Shown: in pieces, positions 25,815 to 36,406 of the stretch | Numbering within the stretch: the first letter of the stretch is position 1 | Layout: every line of letters begins with the position of its first letter | Assembly (NCBI RefSeq): GCF_028863665.1 | Contig: NZ_JARBFX010000006.1 | Span: 310,001-374,000, forward strand | Length of the DNA: 64,000 nt | Source of the DNA: Aquabacter sediminis | Lineage (GTDB): Bacteria > Pseudomonadota > Alphaproteobacteria > Rhizobiales > Xanthobacteraceae | Direction of reading: 5' to 3' | Notes under the pieces: generated by a model | The model's database searches: none | The model's input: only the letters and a program-made list of their open reading frames with translations | Told to the model about the DNA's origin: nothing | Made by a program: the position numbers and the translations under genes

Positions 25815-26515
25815 AGCTCGAAGTCTCCAGCCTTAACAGCCATTACGGCCCGGCCCATATCCTGTTCGACGTGACTTTCGAGGTGGGCGCGGGCGAAGTG
25901 GTGGCGCTGCTGGGCCGCAACGGCGCAGGAAAGAGCACCACGTTCCGCTCGGTGGTGGGGCTGGTCGCCGACCGCTCGGGCCAGATCCGCTTCGACGGCG
26001 CCGACATCTCCCGCTTGCCCACCTATGAGATCGCCCGCCGGGGACTGGGCTATGTGCCCGAGGACCGCCGCATCTTCACCGAGCTGACGGTGGAGGAGAA
26101 TTTTGAAGTGGGCCGTCAGCCACCCCGCTCAGGGGTTGCCGCCTGGACGCCCGAGCGCATCTACAAGCTGTTCCCGAACCTCGGCGAGATGCGCCGCCGG
26201 CCGGGCGGCCATATGAGCGGGGGCGAGCAGCAGATGCTCACCATCGGGCGCACCCTCATGGGCAATCCGTCCCTCGTGCTTCTGGACGAGCCGTCGGAGG
26301 GCCTCGCCCCCAAGATCGTGGAGCAGATGGCGGATGCCATCCTGACCATGAAGCGCGACGGCATCAGCGTTGTGATTTCCGAGCAGAACCTTCATTTTGC
26401 CAAGCTGATCTCGGATCGCGCCTACATCATCGAGAAGGGGCGGATGCGCTTTTCCGGGACCATGGCGGAGCTGGAGGCCAATCCGGAAATTCGCGACGCC
26501 TATCTTGCAGTGTGA
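25811..26515 (+). CDS. ABC transporter ATP-binding protein (LivF type)
   Basis: A 234-residue second ATPase of the transporter. Walker A is GRNGAGKSTTFRSVVG (about 36-51), the signature is MSGGEQQMLTIGRTLM and Walker B is LVLLDEPSEGLAPK. The segment YVPEDRRIFTELTVEENF is characteristic of LivF. It pairs with the LivG-type ATPase to energise uptake. The stop at 26513-26515 lies 14 bp before the MarR gene start, so the regulator is probably in the same transcript. Confidence 0.92.
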   Translation: MKLEVSSLNSHYGPAHILFDVTFEVGAGEVVALLGRNGAGKSTTFRSVVGLVADRSGQIRFDGADISRLPTYEIARRGLGYVPEDRRIFTELTVEENFEVGRQPPRSGVAAWTPERIYKLFPNLGEMRRRPGGHMSGGEQQMLTIGRTLMGNPSLVLLDEPSEGLAPKIVEQMADAILTMKRDGISVVISEQNLHFAKLISDRAYIIEKGRMRFSGTMAELEANPEIRDAYLAV

Positions 26516-26529
26516 GGGAGGCCCTCACC

Positions 26530-27072
26530 ATGACACGGACGCCTGGCGGCCGGAGCACTGAGATCCCGGGATCTCGGGGCTCGGACCCGGCGGCCCGAGA
26601 AAGAGGCCGGGGAGTGAGCACGAAGACAAAGGCGGGCGCGCGTCAAAGGGCACGCGGGGCTCCGCCCTACCAACTCGACGCCCAGGTGGGTTTTCTTCTC
26701 CGCCAGGTCTCCCAGCGGCACACCACCATTTTCGGCAGCCTGATCGGCGAGGACTTGACCCCCACCCAATGGGCGGCGCTGGCGAAGCTCCAGGAAAAGG
26801 GCCCAAGCTCCCAAAATCTCCTGGGCCGCCTGACCGCCATGGACGCCGCCACCATCAAGGGCGTGGTGGATCGTCTGGTGAAGCGGGGACTGGTGGAGAC
26901 GCGTCCCGATCCCGAGGACGGCCGGCGGCTCGTGGCCGTCTTGACCTTGGCGGGCGAGCAGACCGTGGCGCGGGCGACCCCGAACGCCCTGGCCATCACC
27001 CAGGAAACGCTGTCGCCCCTGACGCCCGAAGAACAGGCCCTGTTTCTGGCCCTGCTGGAACGCCTGCGCTGA
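26530..27072 (+). CDS. MarR family transcriptional regulator
   Basis: A 180-residue winged-helix regulator with an N-terminal extension of about 45 Arg/Gly-rich residues. The MarR core starts at YQLDAQVGFLLRQ, with LTPTQWAALAKLQEKGPSSQNLLGRLTAMDAATIKGVVDRLVKRGLV as the DNA-binding part and the wing DPEDGRRLVAVLT. ATG 26530 has GGGAGG upstream; a GTG at 26614 would remove most of the extension. It is the only transcription factor gene beside the catabolic and transport genes. MarR repressors commonly sense aromatic acids, and NicR of P. putida nicotinate catabolism is one. It is therefore the prime candidate to bind the four TTNGTATACNAA sites. Confidence 0.85.
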   Translation: MTRTPGGRSTEIPGSRGSDPAARERGRGVSTKTKAGARQRARGAPPYQLDAQVGFLLRQVSQRHTTIFGSLIGEDLTPTQWAALAKLQEKGPSSQNLLGRLTAMDAATIKGVVDRLVKRGLVETRPDPEDGRRLVAVLTLAGEQTVARATPNALAITQETLSPLTPEEQALFLALLERLR

Positions 27073-27100
27073 CGCCACCTCGGACCGCTTGAAAACCAGA

Positions 27101-27125
27101 GGCCGGCGTGGGATCCACGCCGGCC
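27101..27125. terminator. Bidirectional intrinsic terminator
   Basis: An 11-bp perfect stem (GGCCGGCGTGG / CCACGCCGGCC) with a 3-nt loop, flanked by CCTTT on the right and TGGTTTTC (minus strand) on the left. It sits between the convergent MarR and aminotransferase genes and can serve both. Confidence 0.8.
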
Positions 27126-27146
27126 CCTTTGCCTGACGCGCCGGCC

Positions 27147-28499
27147 TCAGGCCGTAGCGGTGATGGCGGCGCCCACCTTCTCGATCAGCTCGCCCACTTG
27201 CGCCTCGGAAATGATGAGGGGCGGGGTGAGCGCGATGGTGTCGCCGGTGGAGCGCACCATGATGCCCTGGTCGTGGAAGGCGGTCTCCAGCGTTGCATAA
27301 CCGCGCAGCCCGGGCGTGCCCGCCTTGGGGGCGAGATCGATGCCGGCGGTGATGCCCACGGTACGGATGTCCACCACGCCCGGCTTCTCGCGCAGGCTCA
27401 TGACCGCATCTGCCCACAAGGGCTCCAGGCGCTTGGCGCGGGCGAACAAATCCTCGCGGGCATAAAGGTCCAACGTCGCCAGAGAGGCGGCGCAGGCGAG
27501 CGGATGGGCAGAATAAGTGTAGCCGTGGAACATCTCGATGACGTGTTCCGGGCCCTTCATGAAGGCGTCGTGGATCTTGCCGCGCACGATGGCGCCTCCC
27601 ATTGGCACAGCGCCGGCGGTCACCCCCTTGGCGAAGGTGATGATATCCGGCACCACCCCATAGCGCTCGGCGGCGAAGGCATGGCCGAGGCGCCCGAAGC
27701 CGGTGATGACCTCGTCGAAGATCAGCAGGATGCCGTGCTTGTCGCAGATCTCGCGCAGGCGCTTCAAATAGCCCTTGGGCGCGGGAATGACGCCCGTGGA
27801 GCCGGCCATGGGCTCCACAATCACCGCCGCGATGGTGGAGGCGTCGTGCAGGGCGACGATGCGCTCCAATTCGTCGGCAAAGTGCGCGCCATAGTCCGGC
27901 TCGCCCTTGGTGAAGGCCTGGTGGGCGCGGTCATAGGTGGTGGGCAGGTGGTCGACGCCCGTGAGCAAGGTGCCGAACGCCTTGCGGTTGGGCACGATGC
28001 CGCCCACTGAGATCCCGCCGAAGCCCACGCCGTGATAGCCGCGCTCACGGCCGATCAGGCGGGTGCGCGAGCCCTGACCGATCACATTCTGGTAAGCGAG
28101 CGCGATCTTCAGCGCGGTATCCACCGCCTCCGAGCCGGAATTGCAGAAGAAGACGTGGTCAAGGTCCGCCGGCGCCAGGGCTGCGATGCGGCTCGCCACC
28201 GTGAAGGCGGCGGGGTGGCCGAACTGGAAGGTGGGCGCGAAGTCCAACTCCGAGGCGGAGGCGCGGATGGCCTCGACGATCTCGGTGCGGTTGTGGCCGG
28301 GATTGGTGCACCAAAGGCCGGCGACGCCGTCCAGAATGGGTTTCCCCTCCGGCGTGTAATAGTGCATATCCTTGGCGCGGGCGATCAGTCGCGGACGCTT
28401 CTTGAAAGCCCGGTTTGCAGTGAACGGCATCCAGAAGGCTTCCAGATCGTTCGGCACGACACCCGTCACCACCCGGTCCGTCACGTCATCCAAAGCCAT
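27147..28499 (-). CDS. Beta-alanine/omega-amino acid--pyruvate aminotransferase
   Basis: A 450-residue class III PLP aminotransferase. Strong family blocks of omega-amino acid:pyruvate transaminase are visible: FWMPFTANRAFKKRPRL, LDGVAGLWCTNPGHN, FFCNSGSEAVDTALKIA, IGRERGYHGVGFGGISVGG, LLIFDEVITGFGRLG and the PLP lysine in ITFAKGVTAGAVPMGG. It moves amino groups from beta-alanine or other omega-amines to pyruvate. The ATG at 28499 has a strong AAGGAGATAATC site; a long open extension to 29108 overlaps the divergent gene and is rejected. It is convergent with the MarR gene and separated by a terminator, so membership in the nicotinate-type pathway is unsupported. Confidence 0.9.
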   Translation of the reverse strand: MALDDVTDRVVTGVVPNDLEAFWMPFTANRAFKKRPRLIARAKDMHYYTPEGKPILDGVAGLWCTNPGHNRTEIVEAIRASASELDFAPTFQFGHPAAFTVASRIAALAPADLDHVFFCNSGSEAVDTALKIALAYQNVIGQGSRTRLIGRERGYHGVGFGGISVGGIVPNRKAFGTLLTGVDHLPTTYDRAHQAFTKGEPDYGAHFADELERIVALHDASTIAAVIVEPMAGSTGVIPAPKGYLKRLREICDKHGILLIFDEVITGFGRLGHAFAAERYGVVPDIITFAKGVTAGAVPMGGAIVRGKIHDAFMKGPEHVIEMFHGYTYSAHPLACAASLATLDLYAREDLFARAKRLEPLWADAVMSLREKPGVVDIRTVGITAGIDLAPKAGTPGLRGYATLETAFHDQGIMVRSTGDTIALTPPLIISEAQVGELIEKVGAAITATA

Positions 28500-28648
28500 G
28501 ATTATCTCCTTGCCGCCCTCAGGGCGGATTCCACCGGCCTCACAATCGCCGCGGTGGTGGAAGGCTATCAGGGCGCGGGACGGGAGGAAACACGTCACGC
28601 ACAGCCGCCGGGGCCGGCCCGACGGACAGGCTCGAAAAACGCCGCGAA

Positions 28649-28663
28649 TTGACTTAAGGTCAA
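28649..28663. promoter_or_regulatory. Palindrome in divergent promoter region
   Basis: TTGAC-TTAAG-GTCAA lies between the aminotransferase (minus) and the TPR protein (plus), about 47 bp before the latter. It could be an operator or part of a -35 element. No regulator is suggested. Confidence 0.35.
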
Positions 28664-28709
28664 GTGCCGCATCGGGGCCCCCGATCGTGGTGGCCCGCTC
28701 AGACAATGT

Positions 28710-30524
28710 GTGAAGAACAACGTGACGAATGCGTCCCTGAGTCCAGATCTGCCCGAGGACCAGAGCACCCCGCCTGACGAGGCGCGCGCGGCATTGGCGC
28801 GGGTGCTCGGCTCGGAAGAATTCGTCTCCTCCCCCCGTCTGGCGGATTTCCTGCGCTATGTGGTTGAGACCACGTTGGCGGGCCGGGCGGACGAGATCAA
28901 GGGCTACACCATTGCCGTTGAAGCCCTGGGGCGCCCGACCTCCTTCGATCCGCAGTCCGATCCCATTGTCAGGGTAGAGGCCACCCGCCTGCGCCGATCG
29001 CTGGAGCGCTATTATTCCGGCGCCGGTGCCGGAGATGGCATCGAGATCGTCATTCCCAAGGGGGCCTATGTCCCCCTTTTCCGCAATCGTGGGCAAAGGC
29101 CCGACCAATCGGAGGAAGCCGCGCCCCCGCCGGCCCTTGCGGAGACGCCGGCACCCCTTTTGCCGCGGCGCCGCCGCCTTTGGCCGATCCTGATCGGCGC
29201 GGGTGCCGCGCTCGCCGCGGCGGCGGTCGCTCTTCTCTCCCCCACCCTTGAGAGCGGGCCTTCCTCTTTTACCATCGCCTTCGGCAACCGCACCCTCAGC
29301 GCCGCCGATCTCGCGGACCGCATGGGCATGCCCATCCTAGAGGTTCGGCCCTTCGAACTGGCGGGCAACCCCGCCCCGCCGCCCGACGACATCCATGCGC
29401 TGGAAGCGCGCATGCGCGATGCCTTTGCCCGCTTCGACTTCGTCGACGTGGTCGCGCCCGGGGGCGAGGCCTCCGCCGGCGAATGCCGCGGCGCTCCCTC
29501 GCGCCCCGTCTTTTCACTGGGTGGCCTTGCCGAAGGCCATGACGACGGCACGCAGTCCCTCTTGCTGCGCCTCACGGACCGGTGCAGCGGCGTCATCGTC
29601 TGGTCCACCGAGATGGACGGGCTCAAGCGAAGCGCGGATCTGGAGCAGAAGGTGGTGCGCGACGTGGCGACCGCCTTGATGCAATTCCATGGCGTCCTCC
29701 CCACCCGGGCCCGCGCGCAGGCGAGGCTGGATGCGCCGGGGTCCGGCTTTGCCTGCATCGCGCAGACCTTTGGCGTGCTGAAGGGCGAAGACGGAGCCCA
29801 GCGCTCCGCAGCCCATGCCTGCATCGATCGCCTCGTTGCCCATGACAATGGCTATGGGGTGGTGCATTCCCTCAAGGCCCTGCTGCTGCTGAGCGAGGCG
29901 CGCGCCGAACCGGAGCGCGAACCCGATCCTGCTGTGCTCGCAGCCATCTCCCAGGAAGCGGATATGGGGGCGGACCTCGCCCCCACCAGCGCCTTTGCGG
30001 CTCGCATACTCGCCCAGTCCGCCTATCTGGAGGGCGATACAGAAACCGCACTCGTTGCGGCGGACAAGGCGCTCACCCTCAATCCGCTCGACTACGACAC
30101 GATGGCCTCCATGGGGGCCATTCTCATTGGCCTCGGCCAGCCAGAGCGGGGGGAGGCCCTCATCCTGGCTGCCCGCGAACACGGGGCACCGCGCAGCACC
30201 ACGCAGGACGCCTATCTGGCCATTGCCGCCTTCCTGACATCCGACACGCGGATGGCAGGAGCGGTGCTACCCCAGCTCAGCGGCAAGCCCGGCCTCGTCA
30301 GCCGCATCGCCCTCGCGCTGGCCCTGCGCACGCTCGGCCGCATGGAGGAGGAGCAGCAAGTGGTGGCGACCCTGGTGCGGGAGGCACCCGGCGGGTTTTC
30401 CGGCGTTCGGCGCGCCATCCGCAGCCTTCTGCCCGCCGGGCATACGGCGAACCGCGTTCTCGGGGAAATCGAGGCCGCAGCGCACCTGCAGGACGAGTTC
30501 AACGTCCACACCTCGCGCGGCTAG
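28710..30524 (+). CDS. Membrane-anchored TPR-like protein with N-terminal regulatory-type domain
   Basis: A 604-residue protein of a class common in Hyphomicrobiales. Residues about 20-125 form a conserved domain (LADFLRYVVETTLAGRADEI, GYTIAVEALGRPTSFDPQSDPIVRVEATRLRRSLERYY, IPKGAYVPLF). A Pro-rich linker and one transmembrane helix (about 157-176, LWPILIGAGAALAAAAVALL) follow. The outer part holds a TolB/cyclase-associated-like domain and helical TPR-like repeats (about 420-560). The GTG start follows an unclear ribosome site. The layout suggests a sensor or scaffold facing the periplasm with a cytoplasmic head. I cannot name a partner. It diverges from the aminotransferase. Confidence 0.6.
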   Translation: MKNNVTNASLSPDLPEDQSTPPDEARAALARVLGSEEFVSSPRLADFLRYVVETTLAGRADEIKGYTIAVEALGRPTSFDPQSDPIVRVEATRLRRSLERYYSGAGAGDGIEIVIPKGAYVPLFRNRGQRPDQSEEAAPPPALAETPAPLLPRRRRLWPILIGAGAALAAAAVALLSPTLESGPSSFTIAFGNRTLSAADLADRMGMPILEVRPFELAGNPAPPPDDIHALEARMRDAFARFDFVDVVAPGGEASAGECRGAPSRPVFSLGGLAEGHDDGTQSLLLRLTDRCSGVIVWSTEMDGLKRSADLEQKVVRDVATALMQFHGVLPTRARAQARLDAPGSGFACIAQTFGVLKGEDGAQRSAAHACIDRLVAHDNGYGVVHSLKALLLLSEARAEPEREPDPAVLAAISQEADMGADLAPTSAFAARILAQSAYLEGDTETALVAADKALTLNPLDYDTMASMGAILIGLGQPERGEALILAAREHGAPRSTTQDAYLAIAAFLTSDTRMAGAVLPQLSGKPGLVSRIALALALRTLGRMEEEQQVVATLVREAPGGFSGVRRAIRSLLPAGHTANRVLGEIEAAAHLQDEFNVHTSRG

Positions 30525-30804
30525 AGCCGGGTCCCATCACGTTGAAACGCATCGGAGGTTCAATGTGAGGGGTGGATCCTTTCCTATCCAATAGGCGAGA
30601 GGGCGATTCACTGACCGGATGGAACGGGAAGCGGTTCCATCCGGTCGGATCGGGTGCGGCCCGCCGAATGCTCCAACGACACCGCTTGCGCGGGCTACGC
30701 TCCACTCAAGACATGAGCCACCTCAGAACGCACGACGCCCGCCGCTGCGGCTGCAGGGCGGGCGTCGAAAACGTCAGGTCAGCCCCCGGCTCAGCCGGCG
30801 CGGG
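30525..30804. other. Intergenic region with two hairpins
   Basis: Convergent region between the TPR protein and the end of the suf operon. It has a 13-bp perfect stem GACCGGATGGAAC / GTTCCATCCGGTC (30613-30625, 30634-30646) and a 10-bp stem GACGCCCGCC / GGCGGGCGTC (30734-30743, 30757-30766). Neither has a clean T-run; they probably end or stabilise the convergent transcripts. No sufA-like gene is present here. Confidence 0.55.
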
Positions 30805-31179
30805 TCACCACAGATTGAGCGTGGCGCGGGCCTCTTCCGACATGCGGCCCTGGTCCCACGGCGGGTCGAAGGTGATGTCCACGGTGACGCCGGCGACGCC
30901 GGGCACGGTGTTCACCGCCCCTTCCACCATGCCGGGCAGTTCCGCCGCAGAGGGGCAATTGGGGGTGGTCAGGGTCATCTCCACGGCCACGGTGCGGTCG
31001 TCGGCGATGTCCACCTTGTAGATGAGGCCCAGCTCGTAGATGTCCACCGGGATCTCGGGATCGTAGACGGTCTTGAGCGCGCCGACGATGTCATCGGTCA
31101 GGCGCGTCAATTCCTCTTCCGGGATGCCGGACTGGAACTGCGGGACGTGGGGCGTTTCGTTGGTCAGCGTATCGGTCAT
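30805..31179 (-). CDS. sufT: Fe-S assembly protein SufT (MIP18/DUF59 family)
   Basis: A 124-residue MIP18-family protein that helps insert or deliver Fe-S clusters. Signature parts are LKTVYDPEIPVDIYELGLIY (about 35-54), TLTTPNCPSAAELP with the conserved Cys, and VDITFDPPWDQGRMSEEAR. It is last in the suf operon and overlaps the sufS stop by 4 bp. The assignment is secure from both sequence and position. Confidence 0.92.
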   Translation of the reverse strand: MTDTLTNETPHVPQFQSGIPEEELTRLTDDIVGALKTVYDPEIPVDIYELGLIYKVDIADDRTVAVEMTLTTPNCPSAAELPGMVEGAVNTVPGVAGVTVDITFDPPWDQGRMSEEARATLNLW

Positions 31180-32432
31180 GCGAACAAATCCTGCGCCTTC
31201 ACGAGCGCCTCGGCAAGGCGATCCACGTCGGCACGCGTATTATAGAATGATAATGATGCGCGACAGGTGGCTGTCACCCCATATCGGGCGAGCAAGGGCT
31301 GGGCGCAATGGGTGCCGGCGCGCACCGCCACCCCATAGCGGTCCAGCACGGTGGCGACATCATGGGGATGGGCGCCCTTCAGCTCGAAGGAGAGGATGGC
31401 CCCCTTCCCCGCCGCCGTACCGAAGATGCGCACGGAATTGAGCGCGCCCAGCTTTTGGTGGGCATAATCGGACAGTTCCGCCTCATAGGCGGCGATGGCC
31501 GGGCGGCCGACCACTTCCATATAGTCCAGCGCCGCGCCGAGGCCGATGGCCTGCACGATGGGCGGGGTGCCGGCCTCGAAGCGGTGGGGCGGGGCGGCAT
31601 AGGTGACGCGGTCCTCGCTCACCTCGCGGATCATCTCGCCGCCACCCTCATAGGGCGCCATTTCGGCCAGCAGCTCCCGCTTGCCATAGAGCGCGCCGAT
31701 GCCGGTGGGCCCATAGAGCTTGTGGCCGGTGACCACGTAGAAATCCACGTCCAGGTCCCGCACGTCCACCGGCATGTGGACCGCGCCCTGGCAGCCATCC
31801 ACCAGCACCTTGGCGCCCACCGCATGGGCGGCGCGCACGATCTCCTTCACCGGGGTCACCGTGCCCAGCACGTTGGACATCTGGGTGATGGCGACGATGC
31901 GGGTGCGCGGGGAGAGCAGCGCCTTGAAGGCCTCGAGGTCGAAGCTGCCATCCTCCTGCACCGGCGCCCAGCGGATCACCGCACCCTTGCGCTCCCGCAG
32001 GAAGTGCCAGGGCACGATATTGGAATGGTGCTCCATGATGGACAGGATGATCTCGTCTCCCGGCCCGATCTCCTGCCCCAGGCTGGAGGCGACGAGATTG
32101 ATGGCGCCGGTGCCCGAGCGGGTGAAGATGATCTCGTCGGGGGAGGCCGCGTTCAGGAACACCCGCACGCTCTCGCGCGCCGCCTCGAAGGCCTCGGTGG
32201 CGGCATTGGCGAGATAGTGCAGGCCGCGATGAACGTTGGAATATTCGCTCTCATAGGCCTGCCGCATGCGGTCCAGCACCTGGCGGGGCTTCTGGGCCGA
32301 GGCGGCATTGTCCAGATAGGTGAGCGGATGGCCGTTCACCACGAGGGAGAGGGCGGGAAAATCGGCACGCACCGCCTCCACGTCGAAGGGACGGGTGGCG
32401 GGCGGGGCGGCGGACAAAGAGGCGTGGGTCAT
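31176..32432 (-). CDS. sufS: Cysteine desulfurase SufS
   Basis: A 418-residue group II PLP cysteine desulfurase that provides sulfur for the SufBCD scaffold. Visible are YLDNAASAQKP, the His of MEHHSNIVPWHF, the PLP lysine in VVTGHKLYGPTGIG and the active-site Cys in RAGTHCAQPLL (short loop, group II). ATG 32432 is used; an upstream in-frame TTG at 32447 adds five residues. A palindromic repeat lies between it and sufD. No sufE follows, so the sulfur-acceptor partner must be encoded elsewhere or replaced. Confidence 0.93.
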   Translation of the reverse strand: MTHASLSAAPPATRPFDVEAVRADFPALSLVVNGHPLTYLDNAASAQKPRQVLDRMRQAYESEYSNVHRGLHYLANAATEAFEAARESVRVFLNAASPDEIIFTRSGTGAINLVASSLGQEIGPGDEIILSIMEHHSNIVPWHFLRERKGAVIRWAPVQEDGSFDLEAFKALLSPRTRIVAITQMSNVLGTVTPVKEIVRAAHAVGAKVLVDGCQGAVHMPVDVRDLDVDFYVVTGHKLYGPTGIGALYGKRELLAEMAPYEGGGEMIREVSEDRVTYAAPPHRFEAGTPPIVQAIGLGAALDYMEVVGRPAIAAYEAELSDYAHQKLGALNSVRIFGTAAGKGAILSFELKGAHPHDVATVLDRYGVAVRAGTHCAQPLLARYGVTATCRASLSFYNTRADVDRLAEALVKAQDLFA

Positions 32433-32461
32433 GGATTGATCATCCAACCATCTGAGTGACC

Positions 32462-32652
32462 GTCATGCCCGGGCTTGTCCCGGGCATCCACGGCTGTCCC
32501 TTAGAGGGCGGTCATCAAGCGAGCGCTCCGCCCACCCTCGATTGCGGTGAGAGACGGATCCCCCGCTCGTGTTGGACCGCCATGCGCCCCAACAGGCTGG
32601 ACTCCGTCCCCGGCGGCGCCTCATGGATGGCCGGGCCAAGCCCGGCCATGAC
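32462..32652. repeat. Dispersed palindromic intergenic repeat, copy 2
   Basis: Left arm GTCATGCCCGGGCTTGTCCC (32462-32481) with GGGCATCCACGG after it; the right arm (32626-32652) is the near reverse complement (GGCCAAGCCCGGCCATGAC end). The arms match those at 22914-23008, with a longer internal segment (about 130 bases). It interrupts the suf operon between sufD and sufS. Confidence 0.75.
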
Positions 32653-32664
32653 GCGCCCGCGTCT

Positions 32665-34005
32665 TCAGCCGGCGCGCTTCTTCAACCAGGTGACGGCGCG
32701 GGTCATGAGGGCCTCGCGCAATTCGTCATGCTCCACGAACTCGATGGCCTCGCCCACGAAGGCCTGGATCAGCAGCGCCTCCGCTTCCTTGGCGGGGATG
32801 CCGCGCGCCATGAGATAGAAGAGCAGGTCCTCGTTGATGGCGCCGGCGGTGGCGCCGTGGCCGCACTGGACGTCGTCGGCGAAGATTTCCAGCTCCGGCT
32901 TGTTGTCCATCTCCGCCGCCTCGCCCAGCAGCAGCGACTGGCTCATCATGCGCCCGTCGGTCTTCTGCGCCTCGCGATGGACGATGATCTTGCCCTGGAA
33001 CACGCCCTTGGCCTCGTCCGCGAGCACGGTCTTGAACAATTCCCGGCTCTCGCAATGGGGCACCACATGGTCGAGCAGCAGGGTAATGTCCGCATGCTGC
33101 CGGCCGCGCGCCAGGGTGGCCCCGCGCAGCGCGCCCTCCGTATGGGCGCCGGCGAAGCGGCCATAGACGGACAGGCGAGAGGCCGCCGCGCCCGAGGTGA
33201 GCGCGAAGGAATGGAACTTCGCGTCCTTGCCCAGATGGGTCAGGAAGGTGCCCAGATGCAGGGCGGCATCGCCCTCCTCCTGCACCCGCACATAGTCGAC
33301 GTGGGTGTGATCGCCCACGAACAGCTCGATGGCGTCATTGGTCACATAGGCCCGGCCATCGAGGCCCTGGAAGCTCTCCACCAGCGTCAGCTTTGCGCCG
33401 TCAGCCACATCCACCAGGCGGCGGGAGAACAGGGTGGCCGGCTCGTCGCCGGTGAAGATGTGAGCGACGTGAAGGGGACGCTCGATCTTCGCGCCCTCGG
33501 CCACATGGATCACCAGCCCCTCGCCCAGATAGGCGGTGTTGAGGGCATAGGGACCGTCATAGCGCTCGGGCGCGAGCATGCCGAGCCTTTCAACAGCGCC
33601 CCGGCCACCGGCCAGCGCGCTGGCGAGCGGCAGCACCGAGAGGCCGGCCTCCAGGCCGTGCAGGTCCGAATGGGCGCGAGAGAGCACACCGTTCACGAAC
33701 AGGATGCGGCGGGCGCCGGGGATGGACAGCGCCCGGAACGAGCCTTCGGCCGCATCGGCATCGGACAGCGCCCCGGCGGGGGTTGGCGCGGTGCGCAGCA
33801 GGGCGCGCAGATCCGTGTATTTCCACTCCTCCACCCGGCGGTGGGGCAGGCCGAAGCGGGCAAAAGCGTCGGCGCCGGATCGGCGCAGCTCGCTGATGCG
33901 GGCGCCGAGCGGACCTTCCACCGGATCGGAGACGAGGCGGGCATCGAGAAAGCCCTTCAGGGCCTCCTCGGCCGCGGTGCGCGGCGGCTGGTTCTGGATG
34001 TTCAT
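32665..34005 (-). CDS. sufD: Fe-S cluster assembly protein SufD
   Basis: A 446-residue SufD, partner of SufB in the SufBC2D scaffold. Landmarks are RVEEWKYTDLRALL near residue 60, the beta-helix core, FQGKIIVHREAQKTDGRM and the conserved HGATAGAINEDLLFYLMARGI with the functional His (CGHGATAG, about 385), and the C-terminal helix LIQAFVGEAIEFV. ATG 34005 is used; the frame is open a further 26 residues upstream but overlaps sufC. The gap to sufC is only 10 bp. Confidence 0.93.
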   Translation of the reverse strand: MNIQNQPPRTAAEEALKGFLDARLVSDPVEGPLGARISELRRSGADAFARFGLPHRRVEEWKYTDLRALLRTAPTPAGALSDADAAEGSFRALSIPGARRILFVNGVLSRAHSDLHGLEAGLSVLPLASALAGGRGAVERLGMLAPERYDGPYALNTAYLGEGLVIHVAEGAKIERPLHVAHIFTGDEPATLFSRRLVDVADGAKLTLVESFQGLDGRAYVTNDAIELFVGDHTHVDYVRVQEEGDAALHLGTFLTHLGKDAKFHSFALTSGAAASRLSVYGRFAGAHTEGALRGATLARGRQHADITLLLDHVVPHCESRELFKTVLADEAKGVFQGKIIVHREAQKTDGRMMSQSLLLGEAAEMDNKPELEIFADDVQCGHGATAGAINEDLLFYLMARGIPAKEAEALLIQAFVGEAIEFVEHDELREALMTRAVTWLKKRAG

Positions 34006-34015
34006 CGACCGATCC

Positions 34016-34771
<756 letters not shown>

Positions 34772-34888
34772 GGTCGTGTCCGTTTCGTTGGCGCTGCCGC
34801 CGGCCGCGGCGCCCTGACATGGGGCCGCGCGGGGCGCGCGATCACAAGGGATGCGGCCGGACACCCCGGCCGCGAAGAGCATCGGGCC

Positions 34889-36358
<1,470 letters not shown>

Positions 36359-36406
36359 CTTCCTGTCTCCTCTCCCGCGCGGGTTCAAGGCCCGCGGGTC
36401 AAGTCC

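Noticed and set aside
27147-28499. Aminotransferase as a member of the nicotinate-type operon
   Set aside because: It is convergent with the MarR gene, separated by a strong bidirectional terminator, and has no pathway operator upstream.
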